Made by a program: the position numbers and the translations under genes | Shown here: in pieces, positions 8,155 to 16,748 of the stretch | Layout: each line of letters starts with the position of its first letter | Position numbering within the stretch: the stretch's first letter is position 1 | Notes under the pieces: model-generated | Databases searched by the model: none | What the model was told of the DNA's origin: nothing | The model's input: only the letters and a program-made list of their open reading frames with translations | Assembly: GCA_026983795.1 (NCBI GenBank) | Contig: JALSTI010000175.1 | Span: forward strand, 1-49,976 | DNA: 49,976 bases | Source: Melioribacteraceae bacterium | GTDB lineage: Bacteria > Bacteroidota > Ignavibacteria > Ignavibacteriales > Melioribacteraceae | Direction: 5' to 3'

Positions 8155-9294
8155 ATGAAAAAAATTATAATATCTGTATTAGCGCCTTTTATTTTATTAA
8201 CCACAATGGCGTTATCATGCAAAAAGGACGAAGGGACACCGGTAGAACCGGAACCAGCAACTCACGGTTCAATAAAAGGAAGCGTCGTTGAATTCGGTTC
8301 CACAAATCCTTTGGCAATGGTGAATGTTTATTCGGTTCCGCCGACAAGCTTCGTAAAAACGGACAGTTCCGGAAAATACATAATCAATACCGTTGAACCG
8401 GGGGAATATCAGGTGGTTGCCGCTAAAATAGGTTTCGATACTATTTCCGTTAATGTAAACGTTACGGCGGGAGCGGTGACGGTTGCCGATTTTATATTAG
8501 TTAATAACGGTTCGAAAGGCGGAGTACAATTCGGACAAATATCCGGCACGGTTTTTAATTCGGCATCTTTCTTACCTATCGGTAAGGTTAATTTAATTAC
8601 TTTGCCCGCTACCGGTTCAATCACTACCGATGATTCTGGTAAATTCAATTTTGGCAATGTCCCGGCAGGTCAATATAAACTTAAAGCCGAAAAAAAGGGT
8701 TACGATACAACATCGGTAACCGTAACAGTTTACGGCGGAAATACTTCCGAAGCGGATATTTACATGGACAAAAGCGACACAAGCAACTCTTTTAATACAG
8801 GAACAATAATCGGTAATGTAAAAGATTCACAATCTTTGCTGGCAATTAACGGTGCATTAGTAAGCACAAACCCGGCTACAAGCTCCGTTTTCAGTAAAAA
8901 CGACGGATCGTACAGATTCGAAAATATTGAACCGGGAAGTTATACGATACAAGTTTCCAAATCCGGTTATCAAGATGCAAGCGCACAAATAACTGTATCG
9001 GCCGGTAAAATAACACAAGCTGATTTCACATTAATATCAAAATCTGGAAGAGTAACCGGAACGGTTACCGATGCCGCAACTTTACAACCGGTTCCGGGAG
9101 TAAATATTCAAACACAACCGGCAACGGTTTCAATAACTACCGATACTTCGGGTAAATTTACATTGGAAAATATTTCTCCCGCCACTTATACAATAAAAGC
9201 AAATGTAGCCGGATATTTAACGGCATCTTTAAGTGTGGTTGTTACGGCGGGAAACGTTACGCAGGCAGATATTTCTTTAACAAAAATAAATTAA
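8155..9294 (+). CDS. lipoprotein with four carboxypeptidase-regulatory-like repeats
   Basis: This 379-residue protein has a lipoprotein signal peptide ending ALSC, with the lipidated Cys at residue 22, followed by an acidic, proline-rich linker. Four tandem domains of about 80 residues fill the rest: 38-118, 127-206, 216-296 and 298-379. Each follows the plan G-x-I/V-x-G-x-V, a variable loop, T-x-(D/S)-x-G-K/S-(Y/F), then PG-x-Y, a GY/GF segment and a closing ADF/ADI strand. This is the CarboxypepD_reg (transthyretin-like, Ig-fold) pattern common on Bacteroidota-type cell surfaces. No enzymatic domain is present, so a structural or binding role at the outer membrane is likely. It converges on the amidase gene and shares a TTAA with it at the stop codons. 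Confidence 0.85.
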   Translation: MKKIIISVLAPFILLTTMALSCKKDEGTPVEPEPATHGSIKGSVVEFGSTNPLAMVNVYSVPPTSFVKTDSSGKYIINTVEPGEYQVVAAKIGFDTISVNVNVTAGAVTVADFILVNNGSKGGVQFGQISGTVFNSASFLPIGKVNLITLPATGSITTDDSGKFNFGNVPAGQYKLKAEKKGYDTTSVTVTVYGGNTSEADIYMDKSDTSNSFNTGTIIGNVKDSQSLLAINGALVSTNPATSSVFSKNDGSYRFENIEPGSYTIQVSKSGYQDASAQITVSAGKITQADFTLISKSGRVTGTVTDAATLQPVPGVNIQTQPATVSITTDTSGKFTLENISPATYTIKANVAGYLTASLSVVVTAGNVTQADISLTKIN

Positions 9295-10169
9295 TGTTTT
9301 TCATTAACTGTTTTACTCAGCGGTTCCAAAGGCCGCGCCACCATTATTCCCGTATGATTTTTTATATTTTTAATATAATCGGAAAGTGGTACGGCAGTTA
9401 CTTGTACTTTTTTGCCAACGTTAGGCGCGTGCAAAAAGTGAATTCTACCGTCGTTTAATCTTATTGCCATTCCTGTATGTGAAATATCGAGTCCTTTTGT
9501 TCCGGCAGTAATTAGAATTATATCGCCCGTTTTAATTTTATTCTCAACTTTTTCTATCGAATCTTGCGGAATATAATAATACTTCCGTTGGTTGATATTA
9601 TCTTCAATTTTTTTCATCGAATCAACAAATCCGGGATGTACTGAAAGTTGCTTGTAATATTTTATATGAGTTGACATGAAGTCGATTTTTTTCTTATACG
9701 GAATTCCGCCAATTTCTTTGGTCACATCTTTAACAATTCCGCGTTTTGCATTATCGTAAAGCCAATCGGATGCGTAATGCAGCCTCGAAGTATAACCGTT
9801 GATTTTACCGTTCCGGTATCTAATTTTAGTAAGCTCCTTTTCAAAATTTTCGAATGAAGTTTTATCTTCCTTAACACATCGAGCTAAAGCTAAAGTCGCT
9901 TCAAAAAACGTATAGCAATCAAGTCCGCTTAAATGAATTACCAAATGTTCGTTTTCACCTTTTTCCAATGTATGAGCGGCATAATCCGTTCCCAAAAAGG
10001 TTTTACCAATTTCAACCATAACCCGGTTTATAGGCAAAGACTTTAACCTATTATTTGCCGCAAACTCAAACTTTGATTTGCAAATTTTAACATCTTGGGG
10101 TGAATAAGATACATTTTGAGCATTAACTATAAATACCGAAAGAAATAAAATTAAAATTATCTTTTTCAA
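9291..10169 (-). CDS. secreted DUF1460 N-acetylmuramoyl-L-alanine amidase-like protein
   Basis: This 292-residue protein has a signal peptide (residues 1-17, ending NAQ) and then a DUF1460 domain (PF07313), an NlpC/P60-like cysteine fold described as cutting the amide bond between muramic acid and the stem peptide. The likely nucleophile is the Cys in LDCYTFFE, near residue 84. The partner histidine is in ISHTGMAIR, in the C-terminal third. The start is TTG, overlapping the dnaB stop as TTGA, with GAGG twelve bases upstream; no in-frame ATG gives a better start. It is the last gene of a udg-dnaB-amidase unit. Its expected place of action is the periplasm, so coupling to dnaB is probably positional. 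Confidence 0.85.
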   Translation of the reverse strand: MKKIILILFLSVFIVNAQNVSYSPQDVKICKSKFEFAANNRLKSLPINRVMVEIGKTFLGTDYAAHTLEKGENEHLVIHLSGLDCYTFFEATLALARCVKEDKTSFENFEKELTKIRYRNGKINGYTSRLHYASDWLYDNAKRGIVKDVTKEIGGIPYKKKIDFMSTHIKYYKQLSVHPGFVDSMKKIEDNINQRKYYYIPQDSIEKVENKIKTGDIILITAGTKGLDISHTGMAIRLNDGRIHFLHAPNVGKKVQVTAVPLSDYIKNIKNHTGIMVARPLEPLSKTVNEKH

Positions 10170-11590
10170 ATCGGCATATCCTCGTCATTTAAACTTTCAA
10201 CTTCTTGAGAAGGTTGGAATGGTGAATGCACAAGTTCGAGATTTTCAAATCTTGCATATTCCTTTACAAACAATAATTTTATTTCTCCTACCGGTCCGTT
10301 TCTTTGTTTACCTACAATAACTTCTGCAATACCTTCCGTTGAATTACCTTCCGAATCTTGCATAATTTGATAAACTTCGGGACGGTTTAAAAAGATAACA
10401 ACATCGGCATCCTGTTCTATTGAACCCGATTCACGAAGATCGGACAACATAGGACGTTTATCGCTTCTCGATTCTACGGCTCTATTCAACTGCGAAAGTG
10501 CAATAACAGGAATATTTAGCTCTTTTGCAAGGGCTTTTAACGAGCGCGATATTGTAGAAATTTCACGTTCGCGGCTTTCCATTCTTGCGCTTGAACTCAT
10601 AAGCTGAAGATAATCGATAATAATTAAACCGATATTCTTTTCGGCTTTTAATCTTCTTGCTTTAGCTCTAATTTCCAGAACCGTTTGAGCCGGTGTATCG
10701 TCAATATAAATAGGTGCTTTGCTTAACTTATGCGCAGTTCTGCTAATTTTTGGTCCGTCTTCTGCTTTAAATTTTCCGGTTCTCACGCTGTGCGCGTTTA
10801 TTCTTGCTTCGGCACAAATTAAGCGCGTTACCAATTGATTAGTTGACATTTCCAAGCTAAAAATTGCAATCGGTACGCCGTGTTCTACAGCGGCATTCCT
10901 GGCGGCGGAAAGTGCAAAAGCAGTCTTACCCATCGAAGGACGTGCCGCAACAATAATCAAATCGGATTTTTGGAAACCGCCAAGCATATCATCCAAGGCA
11001 AAAAAGCCGGACGGTGTTGAAATTTTAGAAATACTTTTCGAATGAATTGCTTCTATATGTTCGATTGCTTCTTTAACTGCTTTATCCATCGATTTATACG
11101 ATTCTCTTAATCCAGCTTCGGTAATTTGAAATATTCTGGTTTCCGCGGAATCCAAAATATCAAATACGTCTTCGTTAGCTTGATAAGCTTCGCTTGCAAT
11201 TTCAACCGAAGAAGTTATTAATTTTCTGAGAATCCACTTTTCCAAAACTATTCGCGCATGGTATTCTATATTTGCAGCCGATGAAATATTTTGAGTTAGT
11301 TTACTTATGTAAGCAGCTCCCCCAACGGAATTCAATTTATTTTCCTTTCTCAATTCTTCAAACAGCGAAACCGTATCGATCGGTTCGTTGGCTTCAAACA
11401 GAGAAATCATAGCATCGAAAATAATGCTGTTTTTCTTATCGTAAAAATGTTCCGGTCTAAGAATTTCCAAAGCTTTGGGAACGGCTTCGGGTTCCAAAAG
11501 CATGGCGCCGAGTACAGACTCCTCAACTTCCACAGCCGCCGGCGGTTTATTTCCGCCGTTTTTCAAGTTATTCAAATTATTTGATTCCAT
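10166..11590 (-). CDS. dnaB: replicative DNA helicase DnaB
   Basis: This 474-residue hexameric 5'-to-3' helicase unwinds DNA at the replication fork. The N-terminal collar domain (about 20-120) contains EESVLGAMLLEPEA. The RecA-like domain has Walker A ARPSMGKT (216-223) and ISFSLEMS-type sequence (IFSLEMS, about 243-249). Walker B is IIIDYLQLM, and a QLNRAVE segment and LSDLRESGSIEQDAD follow. No intein or insertion is visible. It begins two bases after the udg stop and overlaps the amidase gene by four bases, so the three genes form one transcription unit. Confidence 0.98.
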   Translation of the reverse strand: MESNNLNNLKNGGNKPPAAVEVEESVLGAMLLEPEAVPKALEILRPEHFYDKKNSIIFDAMISLFEANEPIDTVSLFEELRKENKLNSVGGAAYISKLTQNISSAANIEYHARIVLEKWILRKLITSSVEIASEAYQANEDVFDILDSAETRIFQITEAGLRESYKSMDKAVKEAIEHIEAIHSKSISKISTPSGFFALDDMLGGFQKSDLIIVAARPSMGKTAFALSAARNAAVEHGVPIAIFSLEMSTNQLVTRLICAEARINAHSVRTGKFKAEDGPKISRTAHKLSKAPIYIDDTPAQTVLEIRAKARRLKAEKNIGLIIIDYLQLMSSSARMESREREISTISRSLKALAKELNIPVIALSQLNRAVESRSDKRPMLSDLRESGSIEQDADVVIFLNRPEVYQIMQDSEGNSTEGIAEVIVGKQRNGPVGEIKLLFVKEYARFENLELVHSPFQPSQEVESLNDEDMPI

Positions 11591-11592
11591 TC

Positions 11593-12333
11593 CTAATTAT
11601 TCTCCGTTAAACCATCATAAATTGATCTGAATTTTTTAACGTCCTCCCAACAACCCCTTTTCCAATTTGGATTTCTGAGTAATGCCGCAGGATGATATGT
11701 TACCATTGTTTTAATTCCTTGAACATCATAAACATTTCCGCGCATTTGCGTAAGAGTGGATTTTTTACCGAATAAAGAATTTGCGGCAACAAGACCCAAG
11801 CACAAGATTAATTTAGGTTTTATTAATTCAATTTGTTTATAAAGATACGGAATACAAGTCTCAACTTCCGATGGTAAAGGATTTCTGTTGTTAGGTGGGC
11901 GGCATTTTAAGATATTTGCAATATAAACGTCTTCCCTTTCAAAATTGATTGCTTTTAAAATATCGGTCAATAGTTTTCCTGCCCGACCCACAAAAGGTAT
12001 GCCTTGTTTGTCTTCTTCGGCTCCGGGCGCTTCGCCAATCAGCATAATATCTGCATCCGGGTTTCCTACACCGAAAACGAAATTGATTCTGGTATTTCCC
12101 AAAGCACATTTTTTGCAATTGTGAATAGTATCGTAAAGTTCGTTTAAAGATTCCGCTTTTTGAAAATCATCGAAAAGGAGAGATTCCCCTATTGGTATAT
12201 TTATTTTTTCGCTCACTTTTAATTTGTTTTCGTTTTTGGTTTTGTAATCGTTATTCAGTGTAATTTTCTCGAAAAGCAAATCTCCGAAAATTTGTTGTTG
12301 ATCTTTTAACGCTTCTAAAATTTCTTTCTTCAT
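11593..12333 (-). CDS. uracil-DNA glycosylase, family 4 (iron-sulfur type)
   Basis: This enzyme removes uracil from DNA in base-excision repair. Motif 1 is GEAPGAEED (100-108) and motif 2 is the YHPAALLR segment (213-220), the family 4 signatures. Four cysteines are placed as 4Fe-4S ligands: Cys73, Cys76, Cys144 and Cys160. I chose the ATG at 12333, giving 246 residues. A TTG at 12357 is in frame but only adds a hydrophobic stub. The first 65 residues form a charged extension beyond the core, as seen in bacterial family 4 enzymes. Co-transcription with dnaB, two bases downstream, places uracil repair next to the replicative helicase. Confidence 0.93.
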   Translation of the reverse strand: MKKEILEALKDQQQIFGDLLFEKITLNNDYKTKNENKLKVSEKINIPIGESLLFDDFQKAESLNELYDTIHNCKKCALGNTRINFVFGVGNPDADIMLIGEAPGAEEDKQGIPFVGRAGKLLTDILKAINFEREDVYIANILKCRPPNNRNPLPSEVETCIPYLYKQIELIKPKLILCLGLVAANSLFGKKSTLTQMRGNVYDVQGIKTMVTYHPAALLRNPNWKRGCWEDVKKFRSIYDGLTENN

Positions 12334-12449
12334 GAAAATAAGTGTTAAACAATTCAAAAAATTGTAAACTATAATAAAAATAATTTATGATAGAGACAAT
12401 AGTTAAAAAGAGTCAAATAGAAATAATTATTTAACAGAAGATTAAATAA

Positions 12450-12483
12450 AAAGCGGAAATCCAAAAGGATGGATTTCCGCTTT
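12450..12483 (-). terminator. Rho-independent terminator of the yicC-gmk-rpoZ operon
   Basis: A perfect 13-base-pair stem, AAAGCGGAAATCC (12450-12462) with GGATTTCCGCTTT (12471-12483), encloses an eight-base loop. On the minus strand the stem ends in a run of Ts (CTTTTTATTT). It lies 17 bases beyond the rpoZ stop codon. This is the clearest terminator in the window. Confidence 0.88.
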
Positions 12484-12499
12484 AAAATGTTTTATTGTT

Positions 12500-12802
12500 T
12501 TAATTAAGTGAACTTTCTTCCTTATATCTGTATTTTAACTCGCCGTTCAGCAGTTTTTGGAGAGCAATCATATGCGGTTTAGGACGTTTTTCGAACTCAA
12601 TGGAAATTTTTTGCAATTCCGTATTATCTCTGTCGTCAAATTCGTCTTCAAGTCCAACTATTAAATTATCGACTTTGGTTTTATACTCAAGTCTGTTTTC
12701 GTCATTTATTCTGCGTGCTTCAAGCGCTGCTACAATTACTGCTTCGTAAACGTTTGCAGCTTTTTCGTTTAGTTTTTTTAAGTCAATTGGTCGTAATGGC
12801 AT
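12500..12802 (-). CDS. rpoZ: RNA polymerase omega subunit (RpoZ/Rpb6 family)
   Basis: This 100-residue acidic and basic helical protein follows gmk, the classical position of rpoZ. The segment NVYEAVIVAALEARRIND (about residues 17-34) matches the omega core, in which A-R-R-I-N/A packs against the beta-prime subunit. A middle part and a KRPKPHMIALQKLL-like stretch (KRPKPHMIAL, about 72-81) follow. Omega helps assemble and stabilise RNA polymerase and can form the ppGpp site in some bacteria. AAAGGAG lies inside the end of gmk, seven bases before the ATG, and the gap to the gmk stop is one base, so the genes are tightly coupled. A strong terminator follows. Confidence 0.88.
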   Translation of the reverse strand: MPLRPIDLKKLNEKAANVYEAVIVAALEARRINDENRLEYKTKVDNLIVGLEDEFDDRDNTELQKISIEFEKRPKPHMIALQKLLNGELKYRYKEESSLN

Positions 12803-12803
12803 T

Positions 12804-13376
12804 TTATAGCTCCTTTAATTCATTTTTTATTATTTCAAAAACTTGTTTTTCAGCATCTTTTAAATTTTCATTAACCACATTATAATCAAATTTATCTTTA
12901 AAACTCAACTCCATTTTTGCTCTTTCTATCCGTTTTTTAAAATCTTCGTCTGTTTCCGTTTTTCTATTTTTTAATCTTATTTTCAGTTCTTCTATACTAG
13001 GCGGAGTAATAAAAATCAAAACCGCATCGGGATAAGCAGATTTTATTTTAAGAGCACCTTTAACATCAACTTCCAAAACAACGGATTTTCCGTTTTCCAC
13101 ATTATCCTTCACGAAACTTTTAAGTGTTCCGTAATAATAATCGTAAGTTTTTTCCCATTCAATAAACTCGTTTTGTTCAATTTTCTTTTTAAATTCTTCT
13201 TCCGTTAAAAAGAAGTAATCTTTCCCGTCAATTTCGTAATGTCTCTTTTTTCTTGTAGTAGCGGAAACGGAAAAAATAAATTCGGGAAATTTCTTAAGTA
13301 CATTTTTAATTATTGTTGTTTTACCTGAACCGCTCGGCGCCGAAAAAACAAATAATTTACCTCTTTTCTTTTTCAA
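12804..13376 (-). CDS. gmk: guanylate kinase
   Basis: Gmk phosphorylates GMP to GDP with ATP. The P-loop APSGSGKT is at residues 13-20. The GMP-binding region follows with STTRKKRHYEIDGKDYFF-type sequence (SATTRKKR, then DGKDYFFL), and VLEVDVKGAL carries the catalytic acidic strand. At 190 residues it is normal length. The start is TTG at 13376, because no ATG precedes the P-loop in frame. It begins three bases after the yicC stop and ends one base before rpoZ. The order yicC-gmk-rpoZ is widely conserved in bacteria. Confidence 0.96.
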   Translation of the reverse strand: MKKKRGKLFVFSAPSGSGKTTIIKNVLKKFPEFIFSVSATTRKKRHYEIDGKDYFFLTEEEFKKKIEQNEFIEWEKTYDYYYGTLKSFVKDNVENGKSVVLEVDVKGALKIKSAYPDAVLIFITPPSIEELKIRLKNRKTETDEDFKKRIERAKMELSFKDKFDYNVVNENLKDAEKQVFEIIKNELKEL

Positions 13377-13379
13377 CTA

Positions 13380-14252
13380 TCACTCAATATTTTGGATTTG
13401 TTCGCGAATTTTTTCAACTTCCTCTTTAATGTGAATTCCTTTATGCAGAATTTCAGAAGAAACGGCTTTGCTGTTAATGGTATTAGCTTCCCTGTTCATT
13501 TCTTGCACAATAAAGTTAAGTTTTCTTCCGACCGCTTCTCCGGTAGAAATTGCATCGGAAAACATTTTTAAATGACTTTTCAACCTGACGCATTCTTCGG
13601 TAACATCATATTTTTCAACTAAAACTGCCAATTCCATTTTAAGTCTGTCGTCATACTCGCCAATATCTTTAATTAATTGTTTGGCGCGGGTTTTAAATTT
13701 CCCGAAGTTTTCTTCAACGGAGCTTCTGTTCAGTTTTATAATTTCATCTGTTTCTTTTTGTATACTTTCAAGTCTTTGCGTTAAATCTTTTTCTAATTCC
13801 GCTCCTTCTTTTTTACGCATTGAAATCAACTCTTCCAGCGCATTTTCAACTGAATTTATAATTACGGAAATATCAACTTCGGTTGTTACACCGGAATCGA
13901 TTAAAAAAAGATGTTGCATCGAAAGTAAATCCGTTAACGTAAGTTGATTTTCAATACCGGCTTTTTCCTTTATATTTTGCAAAAGTTTTACGGTAGAATT
14001 CAATTTCTCTTCGTCGAATTTGGTATTAGCCGACGATTCTGTAAATTCGATTTGAACGTTTACACTAACTTTACCGCGAGTAATACGTTTTTTTATTACA
14101 TCCCTAAGTTCAAACTCATTAATAGCAATGTCTTTCGGCAATCTAAAAGAGACATCAAGATATCTGCTATTTAGACTTTTAACCTCACTTTCAACTATAT
14201 AATCGCCGGTTTTGGCAACCCCTCTGCCAACGCCCGTCATACTGGATAACAT
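13380..14252 (-). CDS. yicC: YicC/YloC family endoribonuclease
   Basis: This 290-residue protein begins with the family signature SMTGVGRG and continues with VESEVKSLNSRYLDVSFRLP-like sequence (SLNSRYLDV). It ends with the conserved DUF1732 region: GRKLNFIVQEMNREANTINSKA, read here in two parts as GRKLNFIVQEMNRE then ANTINSKA. YicC proteins are reported to act as endoribonucleases that shape sRNA and mRNA turnover. It is first in the operon with gmk and rpoZ. GGAG lies five bases before the ATG, and a good Bacteroidota-type promoter lies upstream at 14277-14309. Confidence 0.93.
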   Translation of the reverse strand: MLSSMTGVGRGVAKTGDYIVESEVKSLNSRYLDVSFRLPKDIAINEFELRDVIKKRITRGKVSVNVQIEFTESSANTKFDEEKLNSTVKLLQNIKEKAGIENQLTLTDLLSMQHLFLIDSGVTTEVDISVIINSVENALEELISMRKKEGAELEKDLTQRLESIQKETDEIIKLNRSSVEENFGKFKTRAKQLIKDIGEYDDRLKMELAVLVEKYDVTEECVRLKSHLKMFSDAISTGEAVGRKLNFIVQEMNREANTINSKAVSSEILHKGIHIKEEVEKIREQIQNIE

Positions 14253-14276
14253 CTAAACTCCAAAAAATTTTAGCTT

Positions 14277-14309
14277 TAAATTTACGTAAATAAAAGTTTG
14301 CAATCAAAA
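14277..14309 (-). promoter_or_regulatory. Bacteroidota-type promoter of yicC-gmk-rpoZ
   Basis: On the minus strand TTTTG (-33 box, 14305-14309) is followed after exactly 20 bases by TAAATTTA (14277-14284), one mismatch from the -7 consensus TAnnTTTG. It lies about 25 bases from the ATG, leaving a short leader with GGAG. The match is by eye. Confidence 0.5.
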
Positions 14310-14584
14310 CGTGCGTCACACTATGCAATTTGCAGATAAAGTATCATTTTTTTTTGAAAACCATTTACATGTCGAATTGTTAAAGTTATTATTAATTACT
14401 TTTTAACCAAAGACTTCGGCATAGCAATTCCCTTTGAGAAAAGCATTAGTTAACAGCAAAACAAATATAAATTTAACCGGTTTACCGGTTATTATTTTTG
14501 TCGACCCCGAATATATTTTTTAATTTATTATTAATACACAGTTATTAGCAATTTCATTTTTTCGCTTAACCGCTGCAAGCTTAA
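14310..14584. other. non-coding gap between the yicC promoter and the Omp85 gene
   Basis: The full gap without a gene is 14253-14584. Beyond the promoter it contains a GC-rich hairpin in an otherwise AT-rich stretch: TAACCGGT (14474-14481) and ACCGGTTA (14484-14491). It lies about 95 bases past the stop of the Omp85 gene on the minus strand and lacks a strong T run, so it is at best a weak terminator. I see nothing else. Confidence 0.4.
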
Positions 14585-16717
14585 TTAAAACGCTTCGCCA
14601 ATTCCAATTTGAATTTCCGTTGTATTCCAAAAACCGCGTGAATCTTTCAGACGCGTAAAATAACTTCTTTGGTCGTACGGATCATACATTTTAACGCCTA
14701 TATCCAATCTTATTGGCGCAAAAGTAGAGTAATACCGGAAGCCCAAACCGAAAGCCACGGCTAAAGCATCGAACCTAAAATTTTTATACTCGTTAAACGT
14801 ATTACCGTAATCGATAAACACAGCCGAACCGAATTTACCGAAAAGATGCGTTCTAACTTCCATGGAACCTTCGAAGAGAAAAAACCCTCCTGGAATAATA
14901 CCTCTTAACAAAACGCTTTCCAATTCTTCGTTGGTAGGATTTTCGGGCAATGTATTGGCATTTGTAATCGGGTTAAGCTCCGCAGTTTTCCAGCCTCTTA
15001 CCGAGTTACTTCCTCCCGCGGTAAACCTTTGATTAAGCGGTATTCCCGATTTATTTCCTTTGTAAACGCGAATATAACCGGTTTTAAATTTTATACCGAA
15101 TGCTGATTTAGAGTTATTAAACAGATGGGGGAAAAATGAGGAATTAATTAATATTTTATAATATAACGGACTATTGAAATTATATCCGCCAATTTTACTT
15201 GCCAAATAAGCAAGGGAATTTCCGTCTTCCAAAGTGATTGATAAACTGTATCCTTTAGTCGGGAATAAAAAGTCGTCGGTTTTATTTGCTCCCAAATACA
15301 TACCTAAAATTACATTTGTACTTTTACTTTTAATAGGTCCGATTATAAGGGAATCGATTTTGCTTGTGGCGAAAGAATCTATTTCCGGTTGAGTTAATAT
15401 TCTATTTAAGTATCCCGAAAAAACATTTTCTATATAAGATTTTTGGTATCTGTATTCGGCGGATTCTATTGTAAGGTAGGTTGAAAATGCCGATAAGTAA
15501 GTATATTGCGGTAATTCGAAGTTTAAGTTTAGTCTTGATCCAATCAATCTAGCATTATATTGATCTTTCTTTTTCTGAAGTGTGTAATAAGTTTCAAGCT
15601 TTGTAAAAATAGGATCGCCAAACAAAAAGGGCTGTTCAAAACTAATACGTGCATCGGCATAGCCAAATATTTTATTTTCGGTTAAAGAGGGTTTCGAAAT
15701 AAAATCGGCTATATTTTGAGCCGCCGCAGATATTCTTGTAGTAAATTTTCGCGCATCGCCTAAAAAATTTTTTTTAGTAAAACTTAGACCCAAACCAAGT
15801 TTAAATGTGTTGTCTTCGTTAATTCCGATAATTTCGGGAGAGAGTTCGTGAAGCAAGCCGACATCGGCGCTAACTTTAATGGGAACAACATTCCCAACCG
15901 TATCCCCCACCACACCGCTAACTAAAGCCGATGTAAAAAGATTGGTCCGGTAAAGACGTATTTGCGCTCTTTTTAAGTCGTATAAACTGTAATAATTACC
16001 GGGAGTCAGGTCTGCAATTTCCCGTATTAAGTCATTTGTAACAAGTTGTTTTCCTTTTCCGGTTTTATCAATAATTATTTTGCCAATTTTGTAACGTTTG
16101 CCCGTTAAAAATTTATAATTAACGGCAACTTTATTTTTCATTGTATCGATGTCCACTACCGGTGTTTTGGATTCGGCTAACATATACCCGTGATCGTGTA
16201 AAAAATTTAATATGAATGCCCTGTTTTCATCGACCAACTTGTCGGAATACTGAACATTTGTATCGATTGTTAAAGACGAATAAATCATTTTATGAAATTC
16301 GCCCGGAATTTTTTTAATACCTTGAATTTTAATTTTGTTAATAAAAGCGGGTTCTCCTTCGTTAATATAATAAGTCAGTTCGGCGGTTTTATCTTCTTTA
16401 TCCAAAATATATTTACTTTTAATACGGGTATGGAAAAATCCATTTGACATATAAAGGTTTGTAATTGCATCAAGATCAATGGGGATTAAAGTAGAATCAA
16501 AGTACACGGCGCTGTTGCCAATTGGACTAAAGCTATTGAAAAATTTAGAAATCCAACCGGGAGATTCCCTTGAAGTAATAATAAGTCGTAATTGCGACGA
16601 AGAGATATAGTTATTTCCTTCAAAGTCAATTGATTTAAGTTCGTAATTTAATTCCTGTGCAGAATAAATTTTAGTGAACAGAGTTAAAACCAGTATTGAT
16701 TTAAATAAAAACTTCAC
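14585..16717 (-). CDS. BamA/TamA family (Omp85) outer-membrane assembly protein
   Basis: This 710-residue protein has a signal peptide (residues 1-20), then POTRA-like repeats to about residue 290 (beta-alpha-alpha-beta-beta units such as KSIDFEGNNYISSSQLR). A C-terminal 16-strand barrel follows. The conserved L6 loop motif is present as RFTAGGSNSVRGW, with Arg574-Gly575-Trp576, and the chain ends in the expected hydrophobic last strand. Omp85 proteins insert beta-barrel proteins into the outer membrane. With few POTRA units it looks more like a TamA or BamA paralogue than the main BamA, which usually has five. The start is GTG. The transpeptidase-fold gene lies 31 bases upstream on the same strand. 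Confidence 0.88.
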   Translation of the reverse strand: MKFLFKSILVLTLFTKIYSAQELNYELKSIDFEGNNYISSSQLRLIITSRESPGWISKFFNSFSPIGNSAVYFDSTLIPIDLDAITNLYMSNGFFHTRIKSKYILDKEDKTAELTYYINEGEPAFINKIKIQGIKKIPGEFHKMIYSSLTIDTNVQYSDKLVDENRAFILNFLHDHGYMLAESKTPVVDIDTMKNKVAVNYKFLTGKRYKIGKIIIDKTGKGKQLVTNDLIREIADLTPGNYYSLYDLKRAQIRLYRTNLFTSALVSGVVGDTVGNVVPIKVSADVGLLHELSPEIIGINEDNTFKLGLGLSFTKKNFLGDARKFTTRISAAAQNIADFISKPSLTENKIFGYADARISFEQPFLFGDPIFTKLETYYTLQKKKDQYNARLIGSRLNLNFELPQYTYLSAFSTYLTIESAEYRYQKSYIENVFSGYLNRILTQPEIDSFATSKIDSLIIGPIKSKSTNVILGMYLGANKTDDFLFPTKGYSLSITLEDGNSLAYLASKIGGYNFNSPLYYKILINSSFFPHLFNNSKSAFGIKFKTGYIRVYKGNKSGIPLNQRFTAGGSNSVRGWKTAELNPITNANTLPENPTNEELESVLLRGIIPGGFFLFEGSMEVRTHLFGKFGSAVFIDYGNTFNEYKNFRFDALAVAFGLGFRYYSTFAPIRLDIGVKMYDPYDQRSYFTRLKDSRGFWNTTEIQIGIGEAF

Positions 16718-16748
16718 CAGTTATTTAGTTTATGAGTACAAAACAATA

